Made by a program: the position numbers and the translations under genes
IMG/VR virus record: IMGVR_UViG_3300027734_000110
Coordinates: 1 to 48,993 of that record
Length of the DNA: 48,993 nt
Strand: one strand, 5' to 3'
From: a virus
Notes under the pieces: generated by a model
The model's database searches: none
Told to the model about the DNA's origin: nothing
The model's input: only the letters and a program-made list of their open reading frames with translations
Shown here: one piece after another, positions 1 through 6,901 of the stretch
How the letters are laid out: each line of letters starts with the position of its first letter
How positions within the stretch are numbered: the first letter of the stretch is position 1

Positions 1-509
1 CTAAACAATGTGCCTGTGGTGTTATCAATTGTTGTAGACCCACCTACGTTAATGAATGCGCCGTATACAGTACCTGAACCAGTCATAGAGAACACAACTG
101 CAGATGACGTTGACTTGACCGCTGGGTTAGCAGAAGTAGAAGCACCGAAGGTAGGAGTCTTACGTGTGCCAGAATATGTAGGGGCATTTGCACCACCAAC
201 CTCAAACCAACCAGCGTGAGATGCTTGGGTATCAGCATAAGCAGGGGTAAACGTACCAGAACCGTTAGCACCACCTAAACCCATAACAACAGCGCCAGCA
301 GCTGTATTTCCTAGGTAAGCATCGTTTAAAGACGCACGACCTACGTTAGTTGTTAGGTTTTCAATGGTGTCAGACCATTTCTCAACGCCGTTAGCGTCAT
401 AGCAAGTAGCTACATATACGCCTTCCATGCCCACGTTTTCAGTTGCGCCACCGCCATAAGAAGCACTAGCTCCGAAGCTATCGCCCATTTTTGTAATTTC
501 AGAACTCAT
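1..509 (-). CDS. Partial virion/tail-associated protein, 3' end outside window
   Basis: The reading frame opens with ATG at 509 and stays open to base 1, so about 169 residues are visible and the C-terminus is missing. The protein is rich in Gly, Ala, Ser and Thr. It has an N-terminal part with GVYVATCYDANG and KWSDTIENLTTN, followed by a beta-rich part with SHAGWFEVGG. Proteins of this look sit near adaptor and fibre genes in uncultured aquatic phages and are usually unnamed structural proteins; that comparison is from memory. It follows the 518-943 gene in the same leftward operon, 8 bases after its stop. An AGGAG ribosome-binding site precedes the ATG. Continuing past base 1 into base 48993 as if circular gives only about ten codons before a stop, so the ends are probably not adjacent in the genome. 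Confidence 0.7.
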   Translation of the reverse strand, partial: MSSEITKMGDSFGASASYGGGATENVGMEGVYVATCYDANGVEKWSDTIENLTTNVGRASLNDAYLGNTAAGAVVMGLGGANGSGTFTPAYADTQASHAGWFEVGGANAPTYSGTRKTPTFGASTSANPAVKSTSSAVVFSMTGSGTVYGAFINVGGSTTIDNTTGTLF

Positions 510-517
510 AAATACTC

Positions 518-943
518 CTAGCTAAATCTAATTATGGCGTCTTGTGCATCCGCCGTTGGAAAAGTAATTGTAAAACTTGTAGTTGGGGTTTTGTCCGCCC
601 CAAAATTAAGTACAGCAACGGCAGCTCCAGTGGTGCTATTATAGATTAAAGCCCCCCTAGTCGTAAAGGAAGCAGGGGTCCAAGTCACATTAGCAAAGGA
701 TATATAAGCCGTTACGCCGCTAGATGTTGGAACTTGAGAGATAGTTAACGGCTTGCCTGTTGCTGTGTACCCTGTCCCTACCACTTCTCCTGTAGTTCCT
801 GCGTAAGTTAACGTAGTCTCATCTAGGTTGGCGCTAGCTGTATAAAGGGCAATCTTGTAAGTATAGGGGGTTCCAACCGCAAAGTTTTCTAAAGCACTCA
901 AGCAGTTCTGTTTGAAGATGGTGCATTGGCCTTGTGTAATCAT
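518..943 (-). CDS. Hypothetical structural protein (141 aa)
   Basis: An ORF of 141 residues starting MITQGQCTIFKQN, overlapping the end of the upstream adaptor-like gene by 4 bases (translational coupling). The first 30 residues look helical. The rest is Thr/Ser/Ala/Gly-rich beta sequence, including an LYTASANLDETTLTY segment. That pattern resembles small phage proteins with an opening helix and an Ig-like or beta-sandwich body located near tail or adaptor genes. I do not recognise a named family. Its position between the adaptor-like gene and the partial structural gene at the window edge argues for a virion role. Confidence 0.7.
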   Translation of the reverse strand: MITQGQCTIFKQNCLSALENFAVGTPYTYKIALYTASANLDETTLTYAGTTGEVVGTGYTATGKPLTISQVPTSSGVTAYISFANVTWTPASFTTRGALIYNSTTGAAVAVLNFGADKTPTTSFTITFPTADAQDAIIRFS

Positions 944-1857
944 GGGTTAACCGCAATCTTAGCTTGACCATCACGGTAGGCGTCGCCCCGCTCTAGACCA
1001 GTTCCCAAACGATTAAGTTGTAAAAGAGCCTCGGTATACTTGTCTTCGTAGTATTTAACTAAATCTTGCTCGCCCTTCATGAAGAGCATTGCTTCACGCA
1101 TTGAACCGTATAAAAGCACTGGGTCATAGTTATCACCAAGCCAGCTTGTGCCTTGGGTGTTATCAATACTTGTGATAGTGTATAGAAACCCAGAACCTGA
1201 GCCTCCTATAGAAGAACTAGGGCAGCTTAGTTGATCGCCAATAACATAGAAGCTACCATTATTTTTAATAGTCACTGAAGTAACTATCTGCCCAGAAACA
1301 ACAATGTCGGCGTATGCGCCATTACCAGACCCGCCAGACAAAGCTACGTTGTTATATGTACCATTGGTATACAGCGAGCCACCAGTAATAGTTCCGCTAC
1401 CAGAAATAGCGCCTTGAACAATAGATACTGGGTAATAGAAATAATGCAGTTCTACGTTGTAGCTGGTGTTGGGTGTCGGTCCCATAATAAAAGACAGCTC
1501 ATTAGCGTTGCTGTATTGAGAACCAAACAAAGCGTAATACTTAGGCAGTCCAGTAGATGTCGGCGTTGGATAAGCCTCACGAATGAAGTTTACGTCTTTA
1601 TTAAGTAGGTACTTGTATGAGCCGTCTGTATCAATAACCGCCATTGAATAAGTAGATAGATAGTCATTTGGGCAAGATAAATACTTATTGCTGGCTGTAA
1701 CTGTACCCGTTACGTTCTTGCGTAACGATGGGATTTGAACTGAGTTGTAGATGCGCTCTTCGGCTTCTTTTACAAAAAGCGGTATGTTTGCTACAAAAAG
1801 CGATTCCGTATTCTCAGAATAGTCTTGGATTGCTTGGTACAGTTGTACGTAGTTCAT
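940..1857 (-). CDS. Head-to-tail adaptor-like protein with an inserted Gly-rich beta domain
   Basis: A 305-residue protein. The N-terminal half (MNYVQLYQAIQDYSEN, VKEAEERIYNSVQIPSLRKN, the LSCPNDYLSTY region) and the C-terminal part (SWLGDNYDPVLLYGSMREA, then YTEALLQLNRLGTGLERGDA) match the general look of podovirus/SU10-type head-tail adaptor proteins. They are alpha-rich with a C-terminal helix that packs against portal or tail. Residues about 148-233 are very different: Gly/Ser-rich beta repeats with VSGQIVTSVTIKNNGSFYVIGD. They sit between HYFYYPVSIVQ and SWLGDNYD, two blocks that look as if they should be adjacent. This is best read as a domain inserted in a surface loop. A second adaptor-like gene lies at 3082-4038. 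Confidence 0.7.
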   Translation of the reverse strand: MNYVQLYQAIQDYSENTESLFVANIPLFVKEAEERIYNSVQIPSLRKNVTGTVTASNKYLSCPNDYLSTYSMAVIDTDGSYKYLLNKDVNFIREAYPTPTSTGLPKYYALFGSQYSNANELSFIMGPTPNTSYNVELHYFYYPVSIVQGAISGSGTITGGSLYTNGTYNNVALSGGSGNGAYADIVVSGQIVTSVTIKNNGSFYVIGDQLSCPSSSIGGSGSGFLYTITSIDNTQGTSWLGDNYDPVLLYGSMREAMLFMKGEQDLVKYYEDKYTEALLQLNRLGTGLERGDAYRDGQAKIAVNP

Positions 1858-1863
1858 TTGGGT

Positions 1864-2106
1864 TTAGCCCATTTTTCCACTGATCTTGCGACCTTTAGTA
1901 GCCGCGCCGTAACCACGCATAACGCCTACGCCGTATGGATTAATGGGAGCATAGTTACCTTTGCTAATACCGCCTACAGATATATTGCATTGCTCCATAA
2001 CTTTAGCTCCAGCTTCATATCCATTATAGGTATTAACGTTAGTTTGTTCACCGGTCATTTTATGTGGCTCATCATAAGCCTGAGCAGGTTTGTTGTTTTT
2101 TGCCAT
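1864..2106 (-). CDS. Small Gly/Lys-rich hypothetical protein (80 aa)
   Basis: An 80-residue ORF whose C-terminus is basic and Gly-rich (MRGYGAATKGRKISGKMG). The middle carries NVNTYNGYEAGAKVMEQ. No known fold can be read from it. It sits in a run of short, basic, Gly/Lys-rich genes between the two adaptor-like genes, separated by 2 bases from the next gene upstream. Such genes cluster with virion genes in aquatic phages. A virion or DNA-associated role is possible but only inferred. Confidence 0.65.
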   Translation of the reverse strand: MAKNNKPAQAYDEPHKMTGEQTNVNTYNGYEAGAKVMEQCNISVGGISKGNYAPINPYGVGVMRGYGAATKGRKISGKMG

Positions 2107-2108
2107 GA

Positions 2109-2297
2109 TTAACGACCTCTCTGAGCGGCTAATTTAGCCATACCACGACCCATTGTCTTCATGTTAGCGTTTTTCTTGCCAACAGTATGTTTGATTGGAC
2201 CGTTCATAGTTTTTACGGTTGGGCCTGAATCGCCTAAATTCTTGCCTTTTGTTTTGCCTTTGGACTCAATGCCGCCGGCGCCTTTTTTGAATGTCAT
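2109..2297 (-). CDS. Very basic small protein (62 aa)
   Basis: A 62-residue protein with about a quarter Lys/Arg and many Gly, starting MTFKKGAGGIESKGKTKG and ending MAKLAAQRGR. No hydrophobic core is apparent, so it is probably disordered alone. The KGKTKG string resembles the end of the RGKT(K/R) tag found on four neighbouring proteins. An AGGAG ribosome-binding site lies before the ATG at 2297. Nucleic-acid binding or virion packing is plausible from composition only. Confidence 0.65.
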   Translation of the reverse strand: MTFKKGAGGIESKGKTKGKNLGDSGPTVKTMNGPIKHTVGKKNANMKTMGRGMAKLAAQRGR

Positions 2298-2306
2298 AAT
2301 TTACTC

Positions 2307-2735
2307 CTAATTAACTGTTAATGTTACCGTACCTACTTGCCCTATTGCAATCAAGTAATTTGGCGTTAAAACCGTGTCAAAACTACTTGCACCACCAACT
2401 GGAGCCCAGCCCCACTGGATTACCCTACTACCTTCGGCTTGGTATCCATTTTGATCTGTAGATACTCCATTACCGCTTTGGGTTTGTAAACCCGTTTGTC
2501 CTGATGCGTAATAACTTGTATCTGGTCTTGGTTCCCGCACTGCTTGTGGGTCATTAACCGGGTACATCCCTAATTGTAGCTGAGGTTGGTCTGGTTCCCA
2601 ACACTCAGGGCATACTTTAATGCTTACCATTTTAGTCTTAATGGTAAGTTTTTTGAGCTCTACTAACTTGTATCTTTGCCCACAGCGGTCACATTCCGCA
2701 ATTGAGTGTTTACCAGAGCTATATTTACTAGGCAC
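2307..2735 (-). CDS. Zinc-ribbon-like structural-region protein (142 aa)
   Basis: Two CxxC pairs near the N-terminus (AECDRCGQRYKL and KVCPECWEPDQP, about 25 residues apart) predict a small zinc ribbon. A Pro/Asp/Arg-rich stretch (REPRPD) follows, then a beta-rich C-terminal third. The start is GTG at 2735. It overlaps the stop of the upstream gene in the string GTGCCTAG, so translation is probably coupled. The same GTGCCT arrangement recurs at 4948. Zinc-ribbon plus DPQAVREPRPD proteins are common between adaptor genes of aquatic phages, but I know no assigned function. Confidence 0.7.
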   Translation of the reverse strand: MPSKYSSGKHSIAECDRCGQRYKLVELKKLTIKTKMVSIKVCPECWEPDQPQLQLGMYPVNDPQAVREPRPDTSYYASGQTGLQTQSGNGVSTDQNGYQAEGSRVIQWGWAPVGGASSFDTVLTPNYLIAIGQVGTVTLTVN

Positions 2736-3078
2736 GGGTTTTACCTCTTACTGCACAACCGTCCGCGCGAGAAGATGCAGATTTAACTTTACCGCCCTTT
2801 TTCATTGGAACAGAATAGTATTTTTCGCCACGTTTTTCTATTTTAAATCCACGGGCATTTTCTGCATCTACAGCTTTATTAAAAGTTTTATGATTTTTTC
2901 CTTTTAATAACACATAACTATTTTCTGGTATTTCATTGTTTATTGCTTCATCATCAGACACTGGAGCTACAGAACCCCAATGCCCAGAATTTTCACCTTT
3001 TCCAGTTGGCCCCATACCATAAGCCAAGGCTGTTTTGTAATCATAATCGCTGCCTTCTGAATTAAATTTTTTAGGCAT
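2728..3078 (-). CDS. RADGC-tag protein 1 (116 aa)
   Basis: A 116-residue protein starting MPKKFNSEGSDYDYKTALAYG. It has an acidic/polar middle and a basic region with KGKNHKTFNKAVDAEN. It ends in a Gly/Lys/Ser-rich tail carrying the motif RADGCAVRGKTRA. Nearly the same tail closes the proteins encoded at 4601-4948 and 4941-5234, and a diverged form lies near the end of 5236-5712. The N-terminal bodies are unrelated to each other, so the tail behaves like a shared module. Function is unknown; location among virion genes suggests a capsid or tail component. Confidence 0.7.
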   Translation of the reverse strand: MPKKFNSEGSDYDYKTALAYGMGPTGKGENSGHWGSVAPVSDDEAINNEIPENSYVLLKGKNHKTFNKAVDAENARGFKIEKRGEKYYSVPMKKGGKVKSASSRADGCAVRGKTRA

Positions 3079-3081
3079 AAC

Positions 3082-4038
3082 TTACCTTGAATAAGACATA
3101 TTTCTTGGTACAAACCTTAAAGGCGCAGTTTCACGATCTTCGCCCGCGGCCAATTCAAATTGTTGTTCGTAATCTGCTTTTAAACCCATTACTCTTTGTG
3201 GGTCTACATTAGGCAATTTAACGCTTAACATATAAGATAAACCAGCCACAAAACAATTAATAAACCGGAATGGGATATCCTGAATGTTTACACCGTCTCC
3301 GGCATCTTGTAATCTGCGCATACGCCAGTAAACTAAAGTGTAAGGACTGCCACCCGCATCGGGAGTAGGCCATATGTTGACACACGGCAAATTCTGAACA
3401 TATACAGAAGCACCAGCGCTGTGTGTGGCTGCTACGGTACCATTTTGACCGCGCCAACAGTTTAAAAGTTGATTAGTGGATGTATCAATGTTGGTATACC
3501 CAATAGTCTCATTATCAATTTTTACAAAACCAGTAGAGCCTAAATCCGCTACGCTAGTTAAAGTGATGGTAGTAGCCGTTGCTGATACTGGCGGAACAGT
3601 TCCTGTGCTAGCAACTGTAGTAGACGCTTGGCCGTTTGTTTGTGCTGTTTGGCGGTTAAACCATACTTGAATAGGGCGTCCAGTAGTTAGTTTATTAGGA
3701 ATAGTAGAATAAGTAGACTCAGATATACGACTGAGATTAATGTCAGTTTGGTTAGATGCACTTCCATTGCTTGTCCTAGTTACGAGGTCTAAAATATCAA
3801 TAGTATCTGCAGGAACTGGGTATACACCTTGGTTTGTAACTAAAGGAATAGCACACTCTTCAATAGTCCAAAGGTTAAGGCCACGATTAGCCCACTCAAT
3901 CGTCATAAGGTTGATAGAGCGTCTTGCAGTTTTTAAATCATATCCAGACCTTAACTGCGAGCCACAACGCTCAAAAGCCTCTTCTACGAGCTCTGATAGG
4001 TCTAGGTTAAACGAAGTTTGTCCGGATGTAACAGCCAT
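3082..4038 (-). CDS. Second adaptor/tail-tubular-like protein with an inserted beta domain
   Basis: A 318-residue protein. Residues 10-60 (LSELVEEAFERCG, LKTARRSINLM, EWANRGLNLWTIEE), the NIWPTPD strand and the C-terminal VDPQRVMGLKADYEQQFELA helix have the look of phage adaptor or upper-tail proteins. Residues about 131-215 form a distinct Thr/Ser/Ala-rich beta module with FVKIDNETIGYTNI and CWRGQNGTVAATHSAGA. This resembles an IDNE...Y...RG.NGTTAA.H repeat that I recall from several phage structural proteins. It separates QVWFNRQ from LPCVNIWPTPD, which probably belong together. The stop lies 3 bases before the next gene. Confidence 0.7.
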   Translation of the reverse strand: MAVTSGQTSFNLDLSELVEEAFERCGSQLRSGYDLKTARRSINLMTIEWANRGLNLWTIEECAIPLVTNQGVYPVPADTIDILDLVTRTSNGSASNQTDINLSRISESTYSTIPNKLTTGRPIQVWFNRQTAQTNGQASTTVASTGTVPPVSATATTITLTSVADLGSTGFVKIDNETIGYTNIDTSTNQLLNCWRGQNGTVAATHSAGASVYVQNLPCVNIWPTPDAGGSPYTLVYWRMRRLQDAGDGVNIQDIPFRFINCFVAGLSYMLSVKLPNVDPQRVMGLKADYEQQFELAAGEDRETAPLRFVPRNMSYSR

Positions 4039-4235
4039 TATTTATTCGCTTTTAGTATTGATATTTCTTCGCGTAATTTATTTATTTCTGCATCACGTTC
4101 ATCTAATTTACGTATTAGACTAAAGTTTGTATCTGCCCACATTGCCATATCTATAGTACGTTCTTTGTGGTCTTCTAACATCATTTTGTACAACCGCTCA
4201 GATGCTTCTATCTGGCTTTGTATAAAGTCTTTCAT
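4038..4235 (-). CDS. Small coiled-coil protein (65 aa)
   Basis: An almost wholly helical 65-residue protein. The C-terminal half (RKLDERDAEINKLREEISIL) shows heptad spacing typical of a coiled coil. Its stop codon overlaps the start of the adaptor-like gene by 1 base, so the two are likely co-translated. Possible roles are a small assembly factor or minor virion protein; the sequence does not decide between them. Confidence 0.65.
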   Translation of the reverse strand: MKDFIQSQIEASERLYKMMLEDHKERTIDMAMWADTNFSLIRKLDERDAEINKLREEISILKANK

Positions 4236-4604
4236 TTATTTTTTCTTTGCTGTTTTAGCCGATTTAATAAAGTCCGCTTTAGTAGGCGCACCCTTAGATC
4301 CAACTTTACGCATTCTTTCACCAGAGCCAGCCTTAATACGAGCCTGCTTTTTATGAATATTTTCGTACAAACCAACTTTACCACCTTCATCAAAAAAATC
4401 AGCCGCCTTTAATGATCCGGGTTTTGCAAGAAGTTTTTTCACAATAGTAGACGGAGTTCCCGATTTACTAACTGTAACATTATTCCCCATTTTCCCACCT
4501 TTTGCATAAACTTCTACGTCTTGCGGATTGTCTGTACGTTGAATAATTTTTTTACCCGGCATCTTGCTAGGTTTAATATCACCCATTCCACGACTTGCTC
4601 TCAT
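4236..4604 (-). CDS. Basic virion-region protein, AGSGERMRKVGSKGAPT motif (122 aa)
   Basis: A 122-residue basic protein. The C-terminal third contains YENIHKKQARIKAGSGERM, then GSKGAPTKADF and a Lys-rich end. Proteins with this NIH...R..AGSGE.MR..G.KGAPT signature are frequent, unnamed neighbours of structural genes in phages; that is recall, not a search. The N-terminal part is Lys/Gly-rich. The start overlaps the stop of the upstream gene as ATGA at 4601-4604, implying coupling. Confidence 0.7.
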   Translation of the reverse strand: MRASRGMGDIKPSKMPGKKIIQRTDNPQDVEVYAKGGKMGNNVTVSKSGTPSTIVKKLLAKPGSLKAADFFDEGGKVGLYENIHKKQARIKAGSGERMRKVGSKGAPTKADFIKSAKTAKKK

Positions 4605-4948
4605 GCTTTTGTCTTTCCTCTAATGCAGCAACCGTCTGCTCTGGCTGATGCTGATTTAACTTTACCGCCGGCTTTCATATTTTTAGTAATATCACGGTTA
4701 ATTTTTGGCATACCACCGCCGCCACCACCGCCTACGCCACCAACTCTGGTATTTGCTTCTACTTTTTTAAACTCATTACGAGAAGCACGTTCTTCTTTAC
4801 CTTGGTCAATATACTTCTGTAGGCGTTCTGCAAAGTCCTTTTGAATCGCTGGATCCACATTAGGCATACCACGCTTCATGCGTTCTGCAGTTGATTTACC
4901 ATCTCCTGTAGGGCTCATTGGATCAATTGGATTAATTGGATCAGGCAC
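4601..4948 (-). CDS. RADGC-tag protein 2 (115 aa)
   Basis: The open frame extends to 4981, but I place the start at GTG 4948. It overlaps the end of the upstream gene in the string GTGCCTGA, exactly as the GTG start at 2735 overlaps GTGCCTAG. ATG at 4918 is an alternative; neither has a strong ribosome-binding site. The protein has a Pro-rich start, a helical middle (KDFAERLQKYIDQGKEERAS) and a run of eight Gly. It ends in the basic tail with RADGCCIRGKTKA shared with neighbours. No function is known. Confidence 0.6.
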   Translation of the reverse strand: MPDPINPIDPMSPTGDGKSTAERMKRGMPNVDPAIQKDFAERLQKYIDQGKEERASRNEFKKVEANTRVGGVGGGGGGGMPKINRDITKNMKAGGKVKSASARADGCCIRGKTKA

Positions 4949-5234
4949 GGGTTTTTCCACGAATAGCACAGCCGTCAGCACGTTTAGATGCGGAACTTAC
5001 AGAACCGCCTTTTTTATATCCTGCCTGCTCATATGCTTCACCTTCGCGAGCTGAGGCTGGAACCGATTCCCGCATTTTTAAACCCGCTTTAGTTTCATCT
5101 CTGGCTGATTTAGCCATTGTTGGCATAAGCGCTGAGAACGCATCTTTTTCCCCCGCAATGCCTTCTTGGGTTTTTTTGCGGGCAGCGTCTAACTTAGCAG
5201 CTTCTTTTTCGGTAGGCTTTCTGTAGTTAGGCAT
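4941..5234 (-). CDS. RADGC-tag protein 3 (97 aa)
   Basis: A 97-residue protein with a helical, charged N-terminal half (RKPTEKEAAKLDAARKKTQE) and an Ala/Glu/Lys-rich centre. The tail KKGGSVSSASKRADGC followed by AIRGKTRA matches proteins at 2728-3078 and 4601-4948. The last codons overlap the GTG start of the next gene. The conserved cysteine in the tail is the only Cys in the protein, so disulphide or metal contact at the tail is conceivable. Confidence 0.65.
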   Translation of the reverse strand: MPNYRKPTEKEAAKLDAARKKTQEGIAGEKDAFSALMPTMAKSARDETKAGLKMRESVPASAREGEAYEQAGYKKGGSVSSASKRADGCAIRGKTRA

Positions 5235-5235
5235 A

Positions 5236-5712
5236 TTAGCACTTTCCGCCCATTTTCATTTTAACTTCTCTACCCTTGGTTTTGCCTTTAACAGCGCAGC
5301 CATCGGCAGACTTATGCCCAGCAGAAAGACCACCACTAGCCATTTTTTTCATAGGCATACCGCCTTTTTTAAGGCCAGTTAGATCTGTTTTCTTGCCCAT
5401 GTGCTGTTGTTTATCGTGCATACCAACGGCCTTTTTAATAACTTTTTTGTCCATTTTAATGTCAGAATGAGCGGCGCCGCCCTCTTTCATATAGCCCATT
5501 TTATTACGTACGGCTGTAGGTAACTTAGCCAATCCGGGATTTTTTTTCATGTCTACTGGTTTCATAGCTCCACCTTCTTTAAATTTTCTGCCTTTATCGG
5601 CGTTGTTGAAATCTTTACCCACGGATTGTGGGACTCCTACTTTTTTTGCAAATGCAGGGTTATGTGCAATTGCTGCCATAAAATTGTGCTGTTTTTTACT
5701 TGTTGACGGCAT
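5236..5712 (-). CDS. RADGC-tag protein 4, Met/Lys/Gly-rich (158 aa)
   Basis: I choose ATG 5712 (MPSTSKKQHNFMAAIAHNPA) rather than the upstream Met, because it has a GGGAAA-type ribosome-binding site and matches a recurring phage N-terminus with S.KQ..FMAA.AHNP.FAKKVG. The body has repeated KGG/EGG segments (MKEGGAAHSDIKMDKK, LKKGGMPMKKMASGG). It ends SADGCAVKGKTKG plus a short extension with a final Cys. It overlaps the holin-candidate gene by 17 bases. Probably disordered and basic; role unknown. Confidence 0.65.
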   Translation of the reverse strand: MPSTSKKQHNFMAAIAHNPAFAKKVGVPQSVGKDFNNADKGRKFKEGGAMKPVDMKKNPGLAKLPTAVRNKMGYMKEGGAAHSDIKMDKKVIKKAVGMHDKQQHMGKKTDLTGLKKGGMPMKKMASGGLSAGHKSADGCAVKGKTKGREVKMKMGGKC

Positions 5713-5896
5713 CTTTTTTTCCCAACCAACGCTGAACAGTCTTTGTTTCATAAATGCGGATAGCAGTCCAGACTATTGTGAAAATGGCGGCAATAGCGGG
5801 CAACATATCTGCAAGAGTTCCTAGTACGGTTGCAATGGAAGCAAAATCAATAATTTGTTTTGTTGCGTCATCCATGCTCATAAATGGGTCTTTCAT
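5696..5896 (-). CDS. Small membrane protein, holin candidate (66 aa)
   Basis: A 66-residue protein. Residues about 14-46 (IIDFASIATVLGTLADMLPA, then IAAIFTIVWTAIRI) form one long or two short membrane segments with a tight turn. They are followed by a basic C-terminus (KTVQRWLGKK). Size, topology and basic tail fit small phage holins. No endolysin is visible next to it or elsewhere in the window, which weakens the call. It could also be a minor membrane-associated virion or superinfection protein. Confidence 0.5.
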   Translation of the reverse strand: MKDPFMSMDDATKQIIDFASIATVLGTLADMLPAIAAIFTIVWTAIRIYETKTVQRWLGKKDAVNK

Positions 5897-5897
5897 T

Positions 5898-6143
5898 TTA
5901 GCATTTCCAAGCTCTTAATGATTTGTTGATACGGCTATCTGGATCATTTGCCGTCTTTGCTGAAGTAAGTTTTTTTTTCATCCCGGTCATACGGGCACAG
6001 AAAGACTTTTTCCGAGAGCCGCCTTCCGGTTGCGGCGGTTTTAAGTTCATACCCTGTTTCTTCGCTGATGCTCTCCCCTTGGCGTTTAATCCGCCTTCCG
6101 GGTTCTTGCCTTCTTTGCGTGTCCATGCAGGTGTCTTAGCCAT
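5898..6143 (-). CDS. DUF6321-like basic protein (81 aa)
   Basis: The sequence opens MAKTPAWTRKEGKNPEGGLN and continues AKGRASAKKQGMNLKPP, then KKSFCARMTGMKK. The PAWTRKEGKNP.GGLNAKGR signature is one I associate with the small phage family DUF6321, found in marine and freshwater phages next to structural genes. The C-terminus SLRAWKC also fits. No enzymatic motif is visible. The protein is very basic and probably binds nucleic acid or a virion partner. The start touches the stop of the glycosyltransferase gene (1-base overlap). Confidence 0.65.
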   Translation of the reverse strand: MAKTPAWTRKEGKNPEGGLNAKGRASAKKQGMNLKPPQPEGGSRKKSFCARMTGMKKKLTSAKTANDPDSRINKSLRAWKC

Positions 6144-6898
6144 TATGCGGCTTCCTTGTTTGAGTCTACTGGGCGAATCAATGGATATAAAAACTCTTCA
6201 CCAAATGAGCCTTCAAACTCATGGACACCCATATGACCTAACTTAATAGTTGGGTCAATCCATACTTCAAAGCCCATCTCTCTAGCACGGTCACAGAACA
6301 AATAGTCTTCACCAATATACTGACCATCTTTTAATTCAAAGTCAAAGAAACAATATGTTTCATCTCCCTGTTTCTTTTCATCATGGTAAAGCCACTCTGG
6401 GTGAGCTTCGGCTAACTTTTCAAATACTTCACGGCGAATCATCATAAAAGCTGTAGCAACACGTTTGGCTCTTACTAGGCCCATTTTGTCCATAAAAATG
6501 CTGTCATCATCTGTATCTAATGTAGAAAAATAAACTTGACCTTTTTTACGGGCAACTGGGATACCAGCAACAATCCCTTTTACAGGATCTGTATTCCACG
6601 CCATTAAACGGAAAATATCTTCAGCATTAAAGTTGATATCTGAATCAATGAACATTAAATCTGTGCACTCTGACTTTAAAAAATCAGTAGCGATAAGGTT
6701 ACGAACACGGGATACAACAGAACATCCAGAAATATTGCAGATTTGAACGTCAATTCCGTGTCTTGTTGCTTGTAAACAAAACTCAGCTAGCGAAATAGCT
6801 AGCTTTGAAGAAACTTTGTAATCGTAGGAAGGAAGGCCAATCATCACCCTCCGACCTGCTAAATTATATCCAGCTTCTAAGCGTACTTGTTCGGTCAT
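6143..6898 (-). CDS. Glycosyltransferase-like protein (GT-A fold)
   Basis: A 251-residue protein with a GT-A nucleotide-sugar transferase layout: an early VMIGLPSYDYK strand, an RNLIATDFL helix, then LMFIDSDINF with the DxD pair at residues 85 and 87 that would bind metal and nucleotide sugar. A region with GIPVARKK and a C-terminal IGEDYLFCDRAREMGF (acidic acceptor-side residues) follow. Stand-alone phage enzymes of this type may decorate virion proteins or DNA, or modify host envelope sugars; the acceptor cannot be read here. It lies inside the structural operon, which favours a virion or late role. Confidence 0.75.
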   Translation of the reverse strand: MTEQVRLEAGYNLAGRRVMIGLPSYDYKVSSKLAISLAEFCLQATRHGIDVQICNISGCSVVSRVRNLIATDFLKSECTDLMFIDSDINFNAEDIFRLMAWNTDPVKGIVAGIPVARKKGQVYFSTLDTDDDSIFMDKMGLVRAKRVATAFMMIRREVFEKLAEAHPEWLYHDEKKQGDETYCFFDFELKDGQYIGEDYLFCDRAREMGFEVWIDPTIKLGHMGVHEFEGSFGEEFLYPLIRPVDSNKEAA

Positions 6899-6901
6899 TT
6901 T

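Noticed and set aside
4601-4981. Start at GTG 4981 for RADGC-tag protein 2
   Set aside because: It would add residues read from the conserved tag region of the upstream gene in another frame; the GTG at 4948 repeats the junction seen at 2735.
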